Positions 7,769-10,026 of a DNA stretch of 10,026 nt are shown here, piece after piece. The DNA lies in assembly GCA_023394215.1 (NCBI GenBank), contig JAEXBH010000186.1:1-10026 (forward strand), written 5' to 3'. The stretch is from Bacillota bacterium. GTDB taxonomy: Bacteria > Bacillota > Clostridia > Tissierellales > Peptoniphilaceae. Positions within the stretch are counted from its first letter, which is position 1. Every line of letters starts with the position of its first letter. A program made the position numbers and the translations under genes. The notes beneath the pieces were generated by a model. That model made no database searches. It was given only the letters and a program-made list of their open reading frames with translations, and was not told the DNA's origin.

Positions 7769-8445
7769 CAGAAATACTAAATCAATATCTTCCAAACTTT
7801 ATGAAATATAGAGAGGAATTTGTAACCAGTCTTGAAGAAACATTGATTATGATGGTGGTTCCGGGGATTTTTATTTTCATATTCGGTCTAATATTGGGAA
7901 CCACGCTTGTTGTTACAAGAAAGGGAAATATTTTAGAAAATAAATATATATATAAAACTATTGATTTTATTATAAATATATTTAGGGCAATTCCTTTTGT
8001 AATACTTATAACTATGTTAATAAGCGTTACTTATTTTGTAATGGGAACCTTCATAGGAGTGAGAGGGGCAATTTTTCCGCTTATAGTAGGAGCAACACCT
8101 TTTTTTGTAAGGCAGGTTGACGCAGCCCTATCGGATGTAGACAGGGGAGTTATAGAGGCAGCCGAGTCAATGGGACTTTCGCCTTTTGAAATAATTTACA
8201 GGGTTTATTTAAGGGAAAGTATTCCGGGGCTTATAAGATCAGTAACAATCACGACCATAAGCTTGTTGGGACTTACAACTATGGGAGGAGCGGTAGGAGG
8301 CGGAGGCATAGGTTCATTTGTTTTAAGATATGGCCATGCCAGAAGATTTCACGATATATCATTTGTATCAGTTATACTTATATTGGTATTTGTAACAATC
8401 ATTCAAACATTAGGTAATAAATTGGCTGAAAAAGCTAAGCATTAA
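7765..8445 (+). CDS. metI: Methionine ABC importer permease MetI
   Basis: This is the membrane channel subunit of the importer. Its 226 residues carry about five hydrophobic helices (near 27-50, 65-96, 99-115, 156-183 and 197-216) and the EAA coupling motif EAAESMGLSPFEIIYRVYLRESIPG (131-155), which docks into MetN. The length and the glycine-rich GGAVGGGGIGSFVLRYG segment (about 174-190) are typical of MetI. The ATG overlaps the metN stop in an ATGA arrangement, and GGAGG at 7753-7757 gives a good ribosome binding site. metQ begins 16 bases after the stop. No interruption or odd composition was seen. Confidence 0.96.
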   Translation: MTEILNQYLPNFMKYREEFVTSLEETLIMMVVPGIFIFIFGLILGTTLVVTRKGNILENKYIYKTIDFIINIFRAIPFVILITMLISVTYFVMGTFIGVRGAIFPLIVGATPFFVRQVDAALSDVDRGVIEAAESMGLSPFEIIYRVYLRESIPGLIRSVTITTISLLGLTTMGGAVGGGGIGSFVLRYGHARRFHDISFVSVILILVFVTIIQTLGNKLAEKAKH

Positions 8446-8461
8446 TAAAGGAGAAATTTAT

Positions 8462-9346
8462 ATGAAGAAGAAATTATTAGGATTATTATTGGCGATAACG
8501 GCACTTTTTGTACTTGCAGCTTGCGGAAACAAGGGATCGGATTCAGGCAAGCAGGAAGCGGATAAGGCTCAGACTGAAAGTGGTAAAAAGGATGAAACGG
8601 CAAAGGCGAGTGGAGAAAAGGTTAAGGTTGTAGTAGGTTTAACAGGTACGGACAGTGCGGTTTGGAACTATATAAAAGAAGAGGCGGCTAAGGAAAATAT
8701 TGAAATTGAGCTTAAATATTTTGATTCTTATAACCTTCCCAATCAAGCTCTAAATGCAGGGGAATTGGACTTAAATGCTTTTCAACATCATTTTTATTTA
8801 AATAAGGAAGTTGAGGAACTTGGTTATAAGATTGAGGCTATAGCTGATACCGTTGTTGCACCGCTTGGAATTTATTCAAAACAACTAAAATCACTTGATG
8901 AGCTAAAGGATGGTTCAAAGGTTGTTATCCCTGATGATGCCACAAATGGGGGAAGGGCGCTTATACTGTTGGAATCAGCTGGGCTTATTGAAATAGATGA
9001 TAAGGCCGGAAAGTTGCCTACTATTAAAGATATAACATCAAATCCTAAAAATCTGCAAATCGTAGAACTTGCAGCAACAAATATTCCGCCATCACTTGAC
9101 GAGGTACCTATAGCTGTAATAAATTCGGGAGTTGCAGTTTCAGCGGGCATAATTCCAAGCCAAGATGCCATTGTTTTAGAAAAATATAGCGAAAAAGAAA
9201 ACACATATGTAAATGTGATAGCTGCAAGAAGTGCTGAAAAGGATAGACCGGAATTTAAGAAAATTATAGAAATCTACCATACAGATGCAGTAAAGAAAAT
9301 AATAGAAGAAGATACAAAAGGATCTTCTATACCGGTTTGGAAATAA
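8462..9346 (+). CDS. metQ: Methionine-binding lipoprotein MetQ
   Basis: This is the lipid-anchored substrate-binding protein of the importer, on the outer face of the membrane. A basic start MKKK and hydrophobic signal segment lead to a lipobox LAAC (18-21), with Cys21 as the expected diacylglycerol site. Residues 22-53 form a hydrophilic linker rich in Lys, Glu, Ser, Asp and Gly, somewhat long for MetQ. The NlpA/lipoprotein-9 domain fills about 54-294, with family-typical segments such as VGLTGTDSAVWNYI, LNAFQHHFYL, PDDATNGGRAL and AATNIPPSLDEVPIAVINSGVA. The 294-residue length exceeds many MetQ by roughly the linker. AAAGGAG (8447-8453) lies 8 bases before the ATG. The T-box upstream makes methionine the likely ligand. 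The hairpin after the stop marks the operon end. Confidence 0.96.
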   Translation: MKKKLLGLLLAITALFVLAACGNKGSDSGKQEADKAQTESGKKDETAKASGEKVKVVVGLTGTDSAVWNYIKEEAAKENIEIELKYFDSYNLPNQALNAGELDLNAFQHHFYLNKEVEELGYKIEAIADTVVAPLGIYSKQLKSLDELKDGSKVVIPDDATNGGRALILLESAGLIEIDDKAGKLPTIKDITSNPKNLQIVELAATNIPPSLDEVPIAVINSGVAVSAGIIPSQDAIVLEKYSEKENTYVNVIAARSAEKDRPEFKKIIEIYHTDAVKKIIEEDTKGSSIPVWK

Positions 9347-9354
9347 ATAAATTT

Positions 9355-9385
9355 AGAGCATAAGGGGACACTCTTATGCTCTTTT
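9355..9385 (+). terminator. Terminator of the met operon
   Basis: AGAGCATAAG (9355-9364) pairs perfectly with 9373-9382, extended inward by G9365-T9372 and G9366-C9371, giving a 12-bp stem with a GACA loop. It begins 8 bases after the metQ stop and is followed by only a short T run (TTTTGCTT). On the minus strand the same stem is followed by interrupted T runs (AAATTTATTTATTT), so weak function for the opposing gene is possible. Confidence 0.88.
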
Positions 9386-9388
9386 GCT

Positions 9389-9488
9389 TGAGAATGTGAG
9401 ATTTTTTCTGTAAATTAGCCTCCTATAATATTTATATTTTATCATAGAAGGCTTAATTTTAATTTACAGACTTTTTCTTACACTCTCA
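9389..9488. repeat. About 100-bp imperfect inverted repeat
   Basis: Outer arms 9389-9401 and 9476-9488 match at 11 of 13 positions, and one of the two differences is a G-U pair in plus-strand RNA. Inside is a 6x6 unpaired region (TTTTTT against ACTTTT). An inner stem then pairs 9408-9417 with 9460-9469 perfectly, and 9418-9426 with 9444-9452 with one mismatch; the right arm carries 7 extra bases (9453-9459). The loop (9427-9443) is A/T only apart from one C. Read on the plus strand, the inner stem is followed by a T run (9472-9476) and could be a second terminator for metQ. A small mobile-type repeat is also possible, but no target duplication was seen. It fills most of the 172-base gap between two convergent genes. 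Confidence 0.65.
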
Positions 9489-9518
9489 CCTAAAATTTTA
9501 AAATAAGTAATATATATT

Positions 9519-10026
9519 TTATAACTTATAAATATCACTTTTTTCCTTATATAAAATAGCTTGCCTTATATTTTCCTTGGCTTCCTCTTCACTTGTCTGT
9601 CTTACTATTTTAAATGGGCTTCCAAAAACAAGAGAATTATCCGGTATTTCCTTGTTTTGTGTGATAAGTGTATTGGCACCTATAATGCAATTTTTACCGA
9701 TCTTTGCACCATCCAGTATTACAGCCCCCATGCCTATAAGAGTGTTATCGCCTATGGTTGATCCGTGAATTATTGCACGGTGGCCTATGGTTACATAGTC
9801 TCCTATCACGGTAGGGTGACCTATTTCTTCGTGTATAACGGCATTATCCTGTATATTTGTGTATTGTCCGATTTTAATAGGGGAGTTTTCGGATCTTACA
9901 GTTGCAGAAAACCAAATGCTTGAGCCGCTTCCAAGGGTAACATCTCCTGAAAGAGCTGCGTTGTCGGCTATAAATATGGAATCTTCAATTTTAGGAAATA
10001 TTCCCTTGTAGTCTCTTATTAAACCC
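9519..10026 (-). CDS. Gamma-carbonic-anhydrase-like hexapeptide protein, partial
   Basis: The minus-strand frame stays open to the window edge. The first in-frame start, a GTG at 9809, is internal, because upstream codons give clear family sequence. The 168 visible residues begin GLIRDYKGIFPKIEDSIFIADNAALSGDV, matching the usual N-terminus, so probably only one or a few residues are missing. Repeated [LIV]-G-x4 turns (about 20-125) form a left-handed beta-helix, followed by a C-terminal helix (143-165). His65, His82 and His87 (VIHEE, GHRAIIHG) match the three metal ligands, and Arg44 and Gln59 are kept. The usual RGD after the WFGA-type motif reads RSE, changing the Asp. Relatives (PaaY, YrdA, CamH types) trimerise and bind Zn or Fe; many lack proven carbonic anhydrase activity. 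Convergent with metQ; its promoter lies outside the window. Confidence 0.92.
   Translation of the reverse strand, partial: GLIRDYKGIFPKIEDSIFIADNAALSGDVTLGSGSSIWFSATVRSENSPIKIGQYTNIQDNAVIHEEIGHPTVIGDYVTIGHRAIIHGSTIGDNTLIGMGAVILDGAKIGKNCIIGANTLITQNKEIPDNSLVFGSPFKIVRQTSEEEAKENIRQAILYKEKSDIYKL

Noticed and set aside
8872-9204. 110-codon minus-strand frame inside metQ
   Set aside because: It is a shadow of well-conserved MetQ coding sequence; its Ser/Ala-rich product is not family-like.
9561-9768. Two plus-strand open frames opposite the hexapeptide gene
   Set aside because: Both are antisense shadows of the minus-strand gene, with no ribosome binding site and no family likeness.
9519-9809. GTG at 9809 as the start of the hexapeptide protein
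   Set aside because: The frame continues upstream to the window edge with clear family sequence, including the first metal-ligand His and TNIQD.
1-10026. CRISPR array, tRNA, rRNA, insertion sequence or phage genes
   Set aside because: I saw no spaced direct repeats, cloverleaf, rRNA-like tract, transposase or integrase in reading both strands.

Overview
The window comes from a low-GC Gram-positive anaerobe. Coding is dense and A/T-rich, Ile is often ATA and Arg mostly AGA/AGG, Shine-Dalgarno sites are strong, and a T-box leader and a MetQ-type lipoprotein are present. The feel is of Clostridia/Tissierellia (Peptoniphilus or Anaerococcus relatives), but the genus is an inference and not shown by the sequence.

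Bases 1-5186 hold a tightly packed plus-strand gene string, cut at its 5' end. It contains the last 457 residues of MutS2 (ATPase, KOW-like and Smr parts), arginyl-tRNA synthetase (argS), a 236-aa multi-spanning membrane protein, a 368-aa TPR-like protein and a 91-aa acidic protein. Gaps are 1-8 bases, so they are probably co-transcribed. The last three I cannot assign to a known system. argS has no Shine-Dalgarno site at normal spacing; one lies about 30 bases upstream, separated from the ATG by a hairpin.

Bases 5183-5541 are regulatory. A near-consensus sigma-A promoter overlaps the stop codon of the 91-aa gene and drives a complete T-box leader: Stem I with K-turn, loop E and specifier, a Stem II region, Stem III, and antiterminator/terminator. 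The specifier region reads ATG, and the T-box base facing the tRNA discriminator fits tRNA-Met.

Bases 5542-9346 are the T-box-controlled operon: an M20-family amidohydrolase (AbgB-like), then metN, metI and metQ, a complete methionine ABC importer. Together they form a methionine-starvation unit: uncharged tRNA-Met should permit read-through, giving uptake and perhaps release of methionine from an N-acylated or peptide-like precursor. A terminator follows metQ.

Bases 9347-9518 hold that terminator and a roughly 100-bp imperfect inverted repeat. The right end carries, on the minus strand, a nearly complete left-handed beta-helix protein of the gamma-carbonic-anhydrase-like family. It is cut by the window edge and extends upstream of the first in-frame GTG.

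The window looks like core chromosome. I saw no transposase, phage gene, CRISPR array, tRNA or rRNA. The points most worth following are the T-box/M20/MetNIQ unit, the hairpin-bridged argS start and the unassigned membrane/TPR/small-protein trio.
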